NCBI RefSeq assembly: GCF_021129155.1
Contig: NZ_JAJOMC010000022.1
Location: forward strand, 1 to 64,000
Direction: 5' to 3'
From: Arthrobacter sp. AK04
GTDB lineage: Bacteria; Actinomycetota; Actinomycetes; Actinomycetales; Micrococcaceae
DNA length: 64,000 bases
This document shows, piece after piece, positions 50,642 to 60,122 of this stretch. The first letter of the stretch is position 1. Each line of letters begins with the position of its first letter. The notes under the pieces were generated by a model. It saw nothing but the letters and a program-made list of their open reading frames with translations. It ran no database searches and had not been told where the DNA came from. Made by a program: the position numbers and the translations under genes.

Positions 50642-51958
50642 TTGAAATTTTCACCTCGATACACCGCGTCCGTAATCGCGGGCGTGGCGGCCATGGCCAT
50701 GCTGGCCACGGGCTGCAGCAGCAGTACAGGACAGGCAGCAAGCGCAGACAACCCCGTGGAGCTCACGGTCACCACCTTCGGCACCTTTGGCTACAACGAC
50801 CTCTACGGTGAGTATGAGGAAGCCAACCCGGGCGTGAAGATCAAAGCCACCAACATCGACCGCGGATCCAATGCCCGCACCGACGCCTTCACCAAGCTCG
50901 CCGCCGGTTCCGGCCTGAGCGACGTCGTGGCCATCGAGGAAGGCTGGCTGGGCTCCATCATGGAGGTTTCGGACCAGTTCGTGGACCTGAACGAGCACGG
51001 TGCAGCGGATATCAAGGACAACTGGGTGGACTGGAAGTTCCAGCAGGGCACCGACCCTGACAGCCGCGTTATTGGCTACGGTACGGACATCGGCCCCCAG
51101 GGCCTCTGCTACAACGGCAAGCTTTTCGAGGCTGCCGGAATGCCCAGCGACCGGGAATCAGTGGCAAAACTCTTTGGCGGCGAGGACGCAACCTGGGAAA
51201 CCTATTTCAAGCTCGGTGAACAGTACAAGGCAGCCACCGGCAAAGCCTGGTACGACCAGTCCGGATTCGTCTGGAACTCCATGGTGAACCAGATGGAGGA
51301 GGGCTACTACACCAAGCACGGCGAGCTGAACGTCGACGGAAACTCCGAGATGAAGGCCAAGTTTGAGATGCTTGCGGCCGGCACGGCTGCCGGTCTCTCA
51401 GCGAACCAGACCCAGTGGGACTGGGGCAACGGCAAGGCCTTTGTTGACGGCTCCTTTGCCACCTTCGTCTGCCCGGGCTGGATGCTCGGCACCATCAAGG
51501 GCCAGCTGGAATCAGCGGGCGGCGGCACGGAAAGCGGCTGGGACTTCGCCGACGTCTTCCCCGGCGGAGCCTCCAACTGGGGCGGAGCTTTCCTCTCCGT
51601 GCCCAAGACCTCAAAGCACCAGGCCGAGGCCGCAAAGCTCGCAGCCTGGCTCACGGCACCCGAACAGCAGGTCAAGCAGTCAGCTGCCGCCAACAACTTC
51701 CCCAGCACGCTGAAGGCTCAGGAGAAGCTGGTGGCAGATGCCGCCCCCAACGTTGTCTTCAACAACGCCCCCACCGGCGTCATCCTCGCCAACCGGGCCA
51801 AGGGCGTAGTGGCGCAGTTCAAGGGACCGGACGATTCGGTGATCCAGGAAAACGTCTTCGGCCCGGCGCTGAAGATGCTTGACGCCGGCACCGCTGACGC
51901 AGACAGGGCCTGGTCCGAAGCGCTGACCCTCCTCAACGACCTGGTCGTAAACAACTAG
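50642..51958 (+). CDS. Beta-glucoside/cellobiose ABC transporter substrate-binding lipoprotein (CebE-like)
   Basis: The 438-residue lipoprotein has a signal sequence MKFSPRYTASVIAGVAAMAM and lipobox LATGC. The mature part begins ELTVTTFGTFGYNDLYGEYEEANPGVKI and ARTDAFTKLAAGSGLSDVVAIEEGW, close to CebE of streptomycetes. The start is decided by AAAGGAG at 50630-50636: TTG 50642 lies five nucleotides downstream, while the GTG at 50636 overlaps the ribosome binding site. It is the first gene of the operon and is induced presumably by beta-glucosides. Specificity is inferred from the neighbouring GH1 enzyme. Confidence 0.88.
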   Translation: MKFSPRYTASVIAGVAAMAMLATGCSSSTGQAASADNPVELTVTTFGTFGYNDLYGEYEEANPGVKIKATNIDRGSNARTDAFTKLAAGSGLSDVVAIEEGWLGSIMEVSDQFVDLNEHGAADIKDNWVDWKFQQGTDPDSRVIGYGTDIGPQGLCYNGKLFEAAGMPSDRESVAKLFGGEDATWETYFKLGEQYKAATGKAWYDQSGFVWNSMVNQMEEGYYTKHGELNVDGNSEMKAKFEMLAAGTAAGLSANQTQWDWGNGKAFVDGSFATFVCPGWMLGTIKGQLESAGGGTESGWDFADVFPGGASNWGGAFLSVPKTSKHQAEAAKLAAWLTAPEQQVKQSAAANNFPSTLKAQEKLVADAAPNVVFNNAPTGVILANRAKGVVAQFKGPDDSVIQENVFGPALKMLDAGTADADRAWSEALTLLNDLVVNN

Positions 51959-51971
51959 CATCACCCGCTGT

Positions 51972-51995
51972 GGGGCCTCCCGGAAGGGAGGCCCC
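51972..51995 (+). other. Intercistronic hairpin after the binding-protein gene
   Basis: A perfect 10-bp stem (GGGGCCTCCC with its complement) closed by GGAA. It lies between the binding-protein stop and the first permease. No T-run follows. It probably stabilises the upstream mRNA and lets it outnumber the permease mRNA. Confidence 0.75.
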
Positions 51996-52016
51996 CCGAT
52001 GGAGGGCAAGAGCCCA

Positions 52017-53033
52017 ATGACAACCACCCTGAACCGCCCCGCAAAACAACCCGCGGCCATCAAGCCGAAACCCACCTTCAAACAGAGGCTGAACGTCTTT
52101 GACGTCAAGGCCTCGCCCTACCTGTACATCGCCCCGTTCTTCATCCTCTTCGCGCTGGTGGGACTGTTCCCGCTGGTCTACACCTTCGTGGTCAGTCTTT
52201 TCGACTGGCACCTGCTCAAGGGCCAGGGCGACTTCGTGGGCCTGCAGAACTTTGCGGAAGTCCTGCAGGACCGCTTCTTCTGGAACTCCCTGTTCAACAC
52301 CATGAGCATCTTCCTGCTCTCCGCGATCCCGCAGCTGGCCGTCGCGCTGTTCCTGGCCGCCGTGCTGGACCAGAACCTCCGGGCCAAGACCTTCTGGCGG
52401 ATGAGCGTACTCCTGCCCTACATCGTCACTCCGGTGGCCGTGGCCATGATCTTCACCAACATGTTCGGCGAGCAGTACGGCCTCATCAACAATGTGTTGG
52501 GGAATTTCGGCCTGGATCCGGTGATGTGGAAGAACGAGACATTGCCCAGCCACATAGCCATCGCCACCATGGTGAACTGGCGCTGGACCGGCTATAACGC
52601 CCTCATCCTGCTGGCAGCAATGCAGGCCGTTCCCCGCGACCTGTACGAGTCCGCGGCCCTGGACGGCGCCGGAGCGCTGCGCAGGTTCTTCAGCATCACC
52701 CTGCCGAGCATCCGTCCCACCATGGTGTTCGTGGTGATCACCTCCACCATCGGCGGCCTGCAGATCTTCACCGAACCCCGCCTCTTTGATCCCGCCAGCG
52801 CCGGCGGCTCACAGCGGCAGTTCCAGACCACCGTCCTCTACCTGTGGGAAATGGCCTTCCAGCGCCAGAACTTCGGCAAGGCGTCCACCATCGCCTGGCT
52901 GCTCTTCCTGATCATCGTGCTGTTCGGTGTCATCAACTACCTCATCTCCCGGCGCATCGCCACTGCGGATGCCGCCAAGCCCTCCCGGTCAATCCGGAGG
53001 GCCCGGGAACGTGCTGAAAGGACTACGCGATGA
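52017..53033 (+). CDS. Sugar ABC transporter permease (CebF-like)
   Basis: The 338-residue permease has six predicted membrane segments, the first at about 38-60 (YLYIAPFFILFALVGLFPLVY), and the EAA loop LYESAALDGAGALRRFFSITLPSI. ATG 52017 follows GGAGGG by ten nucleotides. An in-frame ATG at 51999 is possible, but its GGGAGG lies inside the hairpin stem. The stop overlaps the next start by 4 bp. Confidence 0.9.
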   Translation: MTTTLNRPAKQPAAIKPKPTFKQRLNVFDVKASPYLYIAPFFILFALVGLFPLVYTFVVSLFDWHLLKGQGDFVGLQNFAEVLQDRFFWNSLFNTMSIFLLSAIPQLAVALFLAAVLDQNLRAKTFWRMSVLLPYIVTPVAVAMIFTNMFGEQYGLINNVLGNFGLDPVMWKNETLPSHIAIATMVNWRWTGYNALILLAAMQAVPRDLYESAALDGAGALRRFFSITLPSIRPTMVFVVITSTIGGLQIFTEPRLFDPASAGGSQRQFQTTVLYLWEMAFQRQNFGKASTIAWLLFLIIVLFGVINYLISRRIATADAAKPSRSIRRARERAERTTR

Positions 53034-53950
53034 GCATCATCGAGGGGGCACCCCCCGCGCCGGCCGGCACCCTGCCGGGCAGGAAGACGCCTGCCGGCCG
53101 CCCGGCCACCTTCCGCAAGCGCTTCACCGGCTCCGGCGAAAAGCCCGGATTCCTTACCTACGGCCTGCTCCTCGCCTTCCTGGTGTCTTCGGCCTACCCG
53201 CTGTGGTGGTCCGCCGTCATCGGCAGCCGCTCCAACGAGGCCCTCGGCGAAACCTGGCCGCCACTGCTTCCCGGCGGAAACTTCTGGACCAACGTGGGCG
53301 AGGTCTTTGACACCATCCCGTTCTGGCTCGCCCTCGGAAACAGCGTCCTGATTTCCTGCATCATCACCGTCTCCGTGGTGGGGTTCTCCACCCTGGCCGG
53401 CTACGCCTTCGCCAAACTGCGCTTCAAGGGCCGGAACGGGCTCATGCTCATGGTGGTGGCCACCATGGCCATCCCCACCCAGCTGGGCATCATCCCGCTC
53501 TTTATGGTGATGCGCACCCTGGGCTGGGCCGGCGAAATCGGTGCCGTGGTGGTGCCCACGCTGGTGACGGCATTCGGCGTCTTCTTTATGCGCCAGTACC
53601 TGGTGGATGTCATCCCGGACGAACTTATCGAGTCCGCCAGGATGGACGGGGCCAGCATGATCTCCACGTTCTGGCACGTTGCCCTGCCTGCCGCACGTCC
53701 CGCCATGGCCATCCTTGGACTGTTCACGTTCATGACGGCCTGGACCGATTTCCTCTGGCCGCTGCTGGTGCTCGACGCCGGCAATCCCACTTTGCAGACG
53801 GCGCTCAGCCAGCTGCAGTCAGCGCGCTACGTGGACTACTCGGTGGTCCTCGCCGGAGCGGTGCTGGCAACACTGCCGCTCCTGGTGCTCTTCGCACTGG
53901 CCGGCAAACAACTCATCTCAGGAATTATGCAAGGAGCAGTGAAGGGCTAA
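53030..53950 (+). CDS. Sugar ABC transporter permease (CebG-like)
   Basis: The 306-residue permease has six membrane segments and the EAA loop LIESARMDGASMISTFWHVALPAARP. It ends GIMQGAVKG, a MalG-type tail. The start overlaps the upstream stop (ATGA), and the next ATG overlaps its TAA (TAATG). No ATPase gene is in the operon; a shared MsiK-type ATPase elsewhere is expected. Confidence 0.9.
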   Translation: MSIIEGAPPAPAGTLPGRKTPAGRPATFRKRFTGSGEKPGFLTYGLLLAFLVSSAYPLWWSAVIGSRSNEALGETWPPLLPGGNFWTNVGEVFDTIPFWLALGNSVLISCIITVSVVGFSTLAGYAFAKLRFKGRNGLMLMVVATMAIPTQLGIIPLFMVMRTLGWAGEIGAVVVPTLVTAFGVFFMRQYLVDVIPDELIESARMDGASMISTFWHVALPAARPAMAILGLFTFMTAWTDFLWPLLVLDAGNPTLQTALSQLQSARYVDYSVVLAGAVLATLPLLVLFALAGKQLISGIMQGAVKG

Positions 53951-55392
53951 TGCAGCACCCTACCTACAGGCGGCAATGGCCCGAGGGCTTTATTTGGGGG
54001 TCGGCGACGGCGGCCGCACAGATAGAAGGCGCAGGCCACGAAGGCGGCAAGGAAGATTCCATCTGGGACCGCTTCGCGAGAATTCCCGGAGCGATTGCCC
54101 GTGGCGAGAACCTTGAGCAGGCAGTGGACCACTATCACCGGATGCCCCAGGATGTCCGGCTGATGAAAGAGCTGGGGCTGGACTCGTACCGCTTTTCCAC
54201 CAGCTGGGCGCGGGTGCGCCCCGGGGACAGGGAGGTGAACCGCGAAGGGCTGGACTTCTACTCCCGGCTGGTGGATGAGCTTCTTGAAGCAGGGATCCTG
54301 CCGTGGCTCACCCTCTACCACTGGGACCTGCCGCAGGCCCTCGAGGAAAAGGGCGGCTGGGCCAACCGGGACACCGCGTACAGGTTCGTGGAGTACGCCA
54401 ACGATGTCTACTCGGCACTGGGGGACAGGGTCCAGCACTGGACCACCTTCAACGAGCCCTTCTGTTCCTCCCTCTTGGGGTACGGCTCCGGAGTGCATGC
54501 CCCCGGCCGGCAGGATCCGACGGCGGCCATCGCCGCCGTGCACCACCAGCACCTGGCCCATGGGCTGGCAGTACATGCGCTGCGCAGCCGCGGCGCCCAG
54601 CAGCTGGGCATCACCCTGAACCTGAGCAATTCCATCCCGCGGGACAGCCAGGACCCCTTGGATCTGGACGCTGCCCGCCGCTTTGACTCGCTGCAGAACC
54701 GGATCTTCCTCGATCCCATCCTGCGCGGAGCCTACCCGGAAGACACCCTGCGTGACCTCGCCCCCTTCGGCCTGCAGGACCTGATTCTCCCGGGCGACCT
54801 GGATGCCATTAGCGCGCCGCTGGAGTTCCTCGGTGTGAACCATTACCACGATGACCTCATCAGCGGCCACGCGGACGATGCCGGCAGCGACGGCCACTCC
54901 GGCGGCGCGGAACGTGCCTCTGCCTCACCATGGATCGGTTCGGAGGACATCGCGTTTCCCAGCCGCGGCCTCCCGCGGACGGCGATGGGCTGGGAAGTGA
55001 ACCCGGACGGGCTCCGGAAACTCCTGGTCCGGCTGGGGGAGGAGTACCACTCGCTGCCGCCGCTGTACATCACCGAAAACGGAGCGGCGTACGAGGACAC
55101 TGTCAGCCCCGACGGCGCCGTGCACGACGCCGAACGCACCCGGTTCATCCTGGACCATGTGGCAGCAGTGGGTGAAGCAATCGACCAAGGCGCCGACGTC
55201 CGCGGGTATTTTGTCTGGTCCCTGCTGGACAACTTCGAGTGGTCCTGGGGCTACGGAAAGCGCTTCGGGATTGTCCGCGTGGACTACGGCACGCTGGAAC
55301 GCACCGTCAAGGACAGCGGCAAGGCCTATGCCGGGCTGATCGCCGCGGCACGGCAGAGCGCGTCCCAACCGCCCGCGTTCCTGCCCGCCTAA
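53950..55392 (+). CDS. GH1 family beta-glucosidase
   Basis: The 480-residue cytoplasmic enzyme cleaves imported beta-glucosides. FIWGSATAAAQIEG is the GH1 N-terminal signature; acid/base E169 lies in TTFNEP; nucleophile E376 lies in YITENGAAYED; FVWSLLDNFEWSWGYGKRFGIVRVDY is the conserved C-terminal motif. It has no signal peptide. The start overlaps the permease stop by 1 bp, so transport and hydrolysis are coupled. Length is normal. Confidence 0.95.
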   Translation: MQHPTYRRQWPEGFIWGSATAAAQIEGAGHEGGKEDSIWDRFARIPGAIARGENLEQAVDHYHRMPQDVRLMKELGLDSYRFSTSWARVRPGDREVNREGLDFYSRLVDELLEAGILPWLTLYHWDLPQALEEKGGWANRDTAYRFVEYANDVYSALGDRVQHWTTFNEPFCSSLLGYGSGVHAPGRQDPTAAIAAVHHQHLAHGLAVHALRSRGAQQLGITLNLSNSIPRDSQDPLDLDAARRFDSLQNRIFLDPILRGAYPEDTLRDLAPFGLQDLILPGDLDAISAPLEFLGVNHYHDDLISGHADDAGSDGHSGGAERASASPWIGSEDIAFPSRGLPRTAMGWEVNPDGLRKLLVRLGEEYHSLPPLYITENGAAYEDTVSPDGAVHDAERTRFILDHVAAVGEAIDQGADVRGYFVWSLLDNFEWSWGYGKRFGIVRVDYGTLERTVKDSGKAYAGLIAAARQSASQPPAFLPA

Positions 55393-55440
55393 ACTGAAAT
55401 TCCCGGCACCTGTGCCAGCCAGACCACGGAGCGAAGAAAA

Positions 55441-56457
55441 GTGAAGCAAGACACCAGCGGAAACCGGCCAACGCCCACCCTGGAAATGGTGGCGGCGCTG
55501 GCCGGCGTCTCCCGCGCCACAGTGTCGCGCGTGGTTAATGACGTGCCAAGCGTTGACGAGGACATTGCAGCCAAAGTGCGGCAGGCCATCCTGGCCGTCA
55601 ACTACACGCCCAACCGGGCCGCCAGGTCCCTGGCCAGCAGGCGCCCCAACTCGGTGACGCTCATCGTGCCGGAGTCCACGTCCAAGGTCTTCGCGGACCC
55701 GTTCTTCGCCTCCGTGGTCCAGGGCGTGGCACTGTACCTGGCGGACACGGACTACACGCTGAACATGGTCATTGCTTCCGAGGCGAAGCCGGAGAAGACC
55801 CGGGCCTTCCTTCTCGGCGGGAATGTGGCGGGGGCGCTGGTGGTGTCCCACCACGCAGGGGACCGGTCCTGGACCCACCTGAGCGATTACATCCCCATGG
55901 TGTTTGCCGGCAGGCCGCTGGGAGAAAGCGCCAGCTACTACGTGGACGTGGACAACGAGGCTGCTGCTGCCGGGGCCACAAGGCTGCTCATCAACAACGG
56001 ACGGACCAACATCGCCACCATTGCAGGGCCCCAGGACATGCCGCCCGGCATTGACCGCATCAGCGGCTGGCGGCTGGCCATGGCCGAGGCAGGCCTGGAT
56101 GACTCCCTGGTTGAGTACGGGGACTTCACCCTGGCGTCGGGGGCGAAGGCGATGCGCCGCCTGCTCGGCAGCGGGAAGCCGATCGACGGCCTGTTCGTGG
56201 CCAATGACCAGATGGCTGCCGGCGCCTACACCGTGCTGCAGGAACGGGGGCTCCGCATACCCCAGGATGTGGCCGTGGTTGGCTTCGATGACGACTCGTT
56301 CGCCACCTCGGTCAACCCCCAGCTGACCACCGTGCACCACCCGATCATTGAGATGGGCAAGAAGATGGCCGAAATCCTGGTGGACCTCATCGAGGGGAAG
56401 GACACCGCACGCGTCACGCAGATTCCTACCTCACTGGTGATCCGGGAGTCCGCGTGA
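55441..56457 (+). CDS. LacI family regulator of the beta-glucoside operon
   Basis: The 338-residue regulator has a helix-turn-helix LEMVAALAGVSRATVSRVVNDVPSVDEDIAAKVRQAI (about 14-50) and a sugar-binding effector domain (VTLIVPEST, LFVANDQMAAGAY, DVAVVGFDDDSFATSVNPQLTTV). It is encoded after the GH1 gene and probably represses its own operon through the AGAGAGCGCTCTCT palindromes. The effector is likely cellobiose or a related glucoside. GTG start. The stop overlaps the oxidoreductase start. Confidence 0.9.
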   Translation: MKQDTSGNRPTPTLEMVAALAGVSRATVSRVVNDVPSVDEDIAAKVRQAILAVNYTPNRAARSLASRRPNSVTLIVPESTSKVFADPFFASVVQGVALYLADTDYTLNMVIASEAKPEKTRAFLLGGNVAGALVVSHHAGDRSWTHLSDYIPMVFAGRPLGESASYYVDVDNEAAAAGATRLLINNGRTNIATIAGPQDMPPGIDRISGWRLAMAEAGLDDSLVEYGDFTLASGAKAMRRLLGSGKPIDGLFVANDQMAAGAYTVLQERGLRIPQDVAVVGFDDDSFATSVNPQLTTVHHPIIEMGKKMAEILVDLIEGKDTARVTQIPTSLVIRESA

Positions 56458-57509
56458 TGGCCGGCACCGGCTCCGGCGGCCGCGCAACAGATGGGCAAAC
56501 CCTCCGGTGGGGCATTGTGGCGACGGGACGGATTGCGCACCGGGTCACCCGTGACCTGGCCCGCCTGGAAGGAGCTGAGCTCTATGCCGTCAGTTCGCGC
56601 AGTGAAGGCTCAGCGCGGGCATTCGCTGAAGAACACGGCTTTGCTGCCAGCTACCATGACAATCCCTCCGGCTCCGGATACCAGCAGCTTTTTGAAGATC
56701 CCCGGGTGGACGTGGTGTACGTTGCCACGCCCCACGCCCAGCATTTTGAGGTTGTCCGTGCGGCCCTTGAAGCCGGAAAGCACGTCCTGTGCGAGAAGCC
56801 CTTCACGATCAACGCCAGCGAAGCGCGGGAGCTGGTGCAGCTGGCAGGGGAGCGCAGCCTGTTCCTGATGGAGGCCGTCTGGACGCGGTTCCTCCCGGCA
56901 ACCCGCCGAGCCCTCGAGATTATCCGCAGCGGCGGGATTGGAACGGTGCGCTGGGTCCAGGCCGACCTGGGTTTTCCGGCTGCCTATGATCCCGCGGACA
57001 GGCTGTGGGACCCTGCGGCCGGCGGAGGAGCCCTCCTGGACCTCGCCGTGTATCCGTTGACCTGGGCGGTGGCGGCACTCGGCTTCCCCGCAGGGCTCAG
57101 GGCACAAGGACACCTGAACCAGGACGGCGTGGACGTCCAGAACACCCTTGCGCTTGAGTACCCGGAAGGGGCGGCCGCCCAGCTCACCTCCTCGCTCCAG
57201 TCCGCCGGTCCTGGGACGGCAACCATCAGCGGAACAGCAGGCTGGATACGGACCGGTTCCCCGCTGTATAACCCGCGAAAGCTGGAAATCTGCGGCCAGG
57301 ACGGAACCAGCCGGGTGGAGGAATTTCACGATGAAGCCGAGGGCTTCATCCACGAACTGCGCGAAACAGCCCGCTGCATCCGGGCTGGCCTGCAGGAGAG
57401 CCCACTGATGCCCTGGGCTGAAACCGTGCAGATGATGGGGCTGCTGGACCAGGCCCGGGAGCAGCTGGGGCTGCACTACGCGAACGACGCGCGGGCGGTC
57501 ACCACTTAA
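56454..57509 (+). CDS. Gfo/Idh/MocA family oxidoreductase
   Basis: The 351-residue NAD(P)-dependent sugar dehydrogenase-like protein has a Rossmann start RWGIVATGRIAHRVTRDLARLEG, then DVVYVATPHAQHFEVVRAALEAGKHVLCEKPFTINASEA with the EKP motif carrying the catalytic Lys, and a C-terminal beta-sheet domain (GGGALLDLAVYPLTWA). The substrate is probably a sugar or glucoside derivative. GTG 56454 overlaps the LacI stop by 4 bp; ATG 56457 is an alternative. Its end overlaps the convergent FUSC-type gene by 4 bp. Confidence 0.9.
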   Translation: MMAGTGSGGRATDGQTLRWGIVATGRIAHRVTRDLARLEGAELYAVSSRSEGSARAFAEEHGFAASYHDNPSGSGYQQLFEDPRVDVVYVATPHAQHFEVVRAALEAGKHVLCEKPFTINASEARELVQLAGERSLFLMEAVWTRFLPATRRALEIIRSGGIGTVRWVQADLGFPAAYDPADRLWDPAAGGGALLDLAVYPLTWAVAALGFPAGLRAQGHLNQDGVDVQNTLALEYPEGAAAQLTSSLQSAGPGTATISGTAGWIRTGSPLYNPRKLEICGQDGTSRVEEFHDEAEGFIHELRETARCIRAGLQESPLMPWAETVQMMGLLDQAREQLGLHYANDARAVTT

Positions 57510-58633
57510 AGGGCAGGCAGCACGTCACGGGCTTCGCGGGCATCCATCCCGGTGGCCTCCAGCAGGTCCACCATCAGCGGCCGGTACAGCATCACCACCG
57601 TTTCACCTTCAAGCCGCTGCACCTCCAGCAGCTTGGGGTGCAGGCGCAGGGCAATCTCGCTGAGGTCCTGCCGGGCGGTGCGCAGGTGGGCGCGCCGGGC
57701 GCCGTCGTGCGTTTCCGCCAGGCCCAGCGAAAGCTCATCAATGGCGGCAGCGGTCTCCTGCAGCACCTCAGCGATGTTTTCGGTGGCCTCGTCCGACAAC
57801 GCCGCGTGGTTGATGGCGCTCGTCAGCCTGCGTGCAAAAACGCGGCTGTTCCGCAGGGCCAGGTCGATGAAGTCGAGCGACTGTTTGAGCCGGTCCAGCT
57901 CATCCCGGTGCCGGCGGTGGGCCGGCGCCAGGGTGGCCACCTCGCCGGAAGCGCGCAGGGACTGGCGCATCCCGTCCACCAGCGGCTGGCAGTTCCTGCC
58001 CCGGATGAGGGCGTGCCACGCCTGGGTGGAATCGCTGTTGACCAGCGCTCCGGCGCACTCGCGCAAAACCTCGGCGAGCTCGTGCAGCAGCTTCTGCACG
58101 TCCTTGCGGGGTTCACGGCGGGGGTCCTTGGGGGCCAGGATGGTCACCAGCAGGGCGAACAGTCCGCCCACCACGGCATCAATGCTCCTGGTAAACGGAC
58201 CGCCCGACGGCGCGGGCAGCAGCACCACCAGCAGCGACTGAAGGGCAAGCTGGGTGGTGAAGATGTTCCCGCTGTCCAGGAACCTTGCGAGCAGGATGGA
58301 AAACAAAAGGACGACGGCGGCCTGCCAGATTCCGGCGCCCAGCCAGTGCAGGAGGAGGTCGCCCACCGCAATGCCGATGGTGCAGCCCAGGCCCACCTCC
58401 AGCACCCGCCGCAGCCGCGGTTCACGGGAGAAGCCAAGCGCGATCAGCGATGAGGTAGCCGCGAAAAGCGGACCGGAGTGGCCCAGCACGTATTCAGCGA
58501 AAGCGTAGGCACCCACGGCACAGACCGTCATCTGGATGGCCGGGATGAGGGAATTCCGGCTCCGGATCATGCCGGTGCGGAAGCGTCCGCGCAGGAAGCG
58601 CCTGCCTGCTGAGAGTCCTGCTGCGGGGGCCAT
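57506..58633 (-). CDS. FUSC-type aromatic acid exporter family membrane protein
   Basis: The 375-residue protein has six membrane segments in its first half (about 28-165; SLIPAIQMTVCAVGAYAFAEY, GPLFAATSSLIALGFS, LEVGLGCTIGIAVGDLLLHW) and a long cytoplasmic helical tail (about 170-375). This is half of the usual FUSC/YccS layout and fits the DUF939/ArAE group. It is convergent with the beta-glucoside operon and divergent from pstS. Substrates may be aromatic acids; not shown. Confidence 0.8.
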   Translation of the reverse strand: MAPAAGLSAGRRFLRGRFRTGMIRSRNSLIPAIQMTVCAVGAYAFAEYVLGHSGPLFAATSSLIALGFSREPRLRRVLEVGLGCTIGIAVGDLLLHWLGAGIWQAAVVLLFSILLARFLDSGNIFTTQLALQSLLVVLLPAPSGGPFTRSIDAVVGGLFALLVTILAPKDPRREPRKDVQKLLHELAEVLRECAGALVNSDSTQAWHALIRGRNCQPLVDGMRQSLRASGEVATLAPAHRRHRDELDRLKQSLDFIDLALRNSRVFARRLTSAINHAALSDEATENIAEVLQETAAAIDELSLGLAETHDGARRAHLRTARQDLSEIALRLHPKLLEVQRLEGETVVMLYRPLMVDLLEATGMDAREARDVLPAL

Positions 58634-58895
58634 GCGGTCCAGTCTATTGCCGCCGGCACATTTCTTTTGGCGGCTCTATGGCGCCGGTGCACTACGGCCG
58701 GACATGTGATCTGCGCAATGGTGACCGGGCATTTGTCAGCGAATATCCCGCCGTCGTTAATCCTCCGTTCACTTTGGTCCGCCCGTCCCGTTACCTGCGG
58801 GGCCTAACTTCGTTGAAGGTACAAAACCTACGCATCGCGCAGCAGGGTTCTCCGTCCCTGTCCGCAACTGAAAAACCCTGGAAGGGGTACATCTA
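58634..58895 (+). promoter_or_regulatory. Upstream region of pstSCAB
   Basis: No gene is seen in these 262 bp. GTTCAC (58767) and GTTACC (58790), 23 bp apart, resemble the direct repeats of actinobacterial PhoP boxes. GGAAGGGG precedes the GTG start of pstS. A Pho-box assignment is weak but fits the operon. Confidence 0.35.
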
Positions 58896-60017
58896 GTGAA
58901 GGCACTCCGCTTCGGCCGCCACGCGGCTATCTCTGTTATCGCAGCCGGCGCTCTGGCGCTTACCTCCTGCGGTTCAGACAACGCCACGGGTACCGCCCCC
59001 GAAGGCAACCAGGCTTCCTCCGGCCCCAAGGTCACCGGCACCCTGACCGGCATCGGTTCCTCAGCCCAGGGCGCTGCCATGGACGCGTGGAAGACCGAAT
59101 TCGCTGCTGCCAACCAGGGCGCCACCGTGCAGTACTCGCCGGACGGCTCCGGCGCGGGCCGTAAGGCTCTGCTGGATGGTTCCGCCCAGTTCGGCGGCTC
59201 CGACGCCTACCTGAAGGACGAGGAATACACCCAGTCCCAGGAAGTCTGCGGCCCTGACGGCGCCCTGAACATCCCGGTCTACATCTCTCCGATCGCGATC
59301 GCCTTCAACCTTCCCGGCATCACCGAGCTGAAGCTGGATGCTGCCACCGTGGCAAAGATCTTCCGTGGCGAAATTGCCACCTGGAATGATCCCGCCATTG
59401 CTGCCCTGAACGAAGGCGTGGACCTCCCGGACCTCAAGGTCACTCCCGTGAACCGCTCCGATGATTCCGGCACCACCACCAACTTCACCGACTACCTTGC
59501 TGCCGCTGCACCCGAGGTCTGGACGGACAAGGCCTCCGGCGTGTGGCCGGGATCGCTCCAGGGTGAAAACGCCAAGGGCACCTCCGGCGTGGTCAAGACC
59601 GTCACCGACACCCCCGGAGCCATCACCTACGCGGATGACTCGGCCGTCAGCGGCAAGCTCGGAGTTGCCCAGATCAAGGTGGGCGAAACGTTCACCGAGA
59701 TCTCTGCCGAAGCCGCAGCCAAGGCTGTGGACGCGGGCACCCCGGTTGAAGGCCGCTCTGCCAACGACCTCTCCATCAAGCTGGACCGCAAGACCAGCAT
59801 CGAGGGCGCCTACCCGATCGTCCTGGTTTCCTTCCACGTCGTTTGCTCAACCTACGACTCCCAGGAGACCGTGGACCTGGTCAAGGCTTTCGAGAACTAC
59901 GTAGTCTCCGAGGAAGGCCAGCAGGCCGCGGCCGATTCGGCCAAGTCCGCACCGCTCTCCTCCGACCTGGCCGCCAAGGCTGAAAAGGCCATCGAGTCCA
60001 TCAAGGTCAAGTCCTAA
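58896..60017 (+). CDS. pstS: Phosphate ABC transporter substrate-binding lipoprotein PstS
   Basis: The 373-residue protein captures phosphate outside the membrane. The signal sequence ends in lipobox LALTSC. GSSAQGAAMDAWKTEF, YSPDGSGAGRKALLDGSAQFGGSDAYL (phosphate-binding loop) and RSDDSGTTTNFTDYL are PstS signatures. GTG start behind GGAAGGGG. First gene of pstSCAB, presumably induced by phosphate limitation. Confidence 0.96.
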   Translation: MKALRFGRHAAISVIAAGALALTSCGSDNATGTAPEGNQASSGPKVTGTLTGIGSSAQGAAMDAWKTEFAAANQGATVQYSPDGSGAGRKALLDGSAQFGGSDAYLKDEEYTQSQEVCGPDGALNIPVYISPIAIAFNLPGITELKLDAATVAKIFRGEIATWNDPAIAALNEGVDLPDLKVTPVNRSDDSGTTTNFTDYLAAAAPEVWTDKASGVWPGSLQGENAKGTSGVVKTVTDTPGAITYADDSAVSGKLGVAQIKVGETFTEISAEAAAKAVDAGTPVEGRSANDLSIKLDRKTSIEGAYPIVLVSFHVVCSTYDSQETVDLVKAFENYVVSEEGQQAAADSAKSAPLSSDLAAKAEKAIESIKVKS

Positions 60018-60122
60018 CCACGCTCTGATTCCGGGTTCCCCGCCTGCCGAAAGGCAGTGCGGGGAACTTGGCTTTCAAAGCCACCCGCTCCCAATGCCAC
60101 CAAACGATCGAAGGGCCGTCGA

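Noticed and set aside
54925..56340. Long minus-strand open frame opposite the GH1 and LacI genes
   Set aside because: It spans two unrelated plus-strand genes with good motifs and must be a by-product of base composition.
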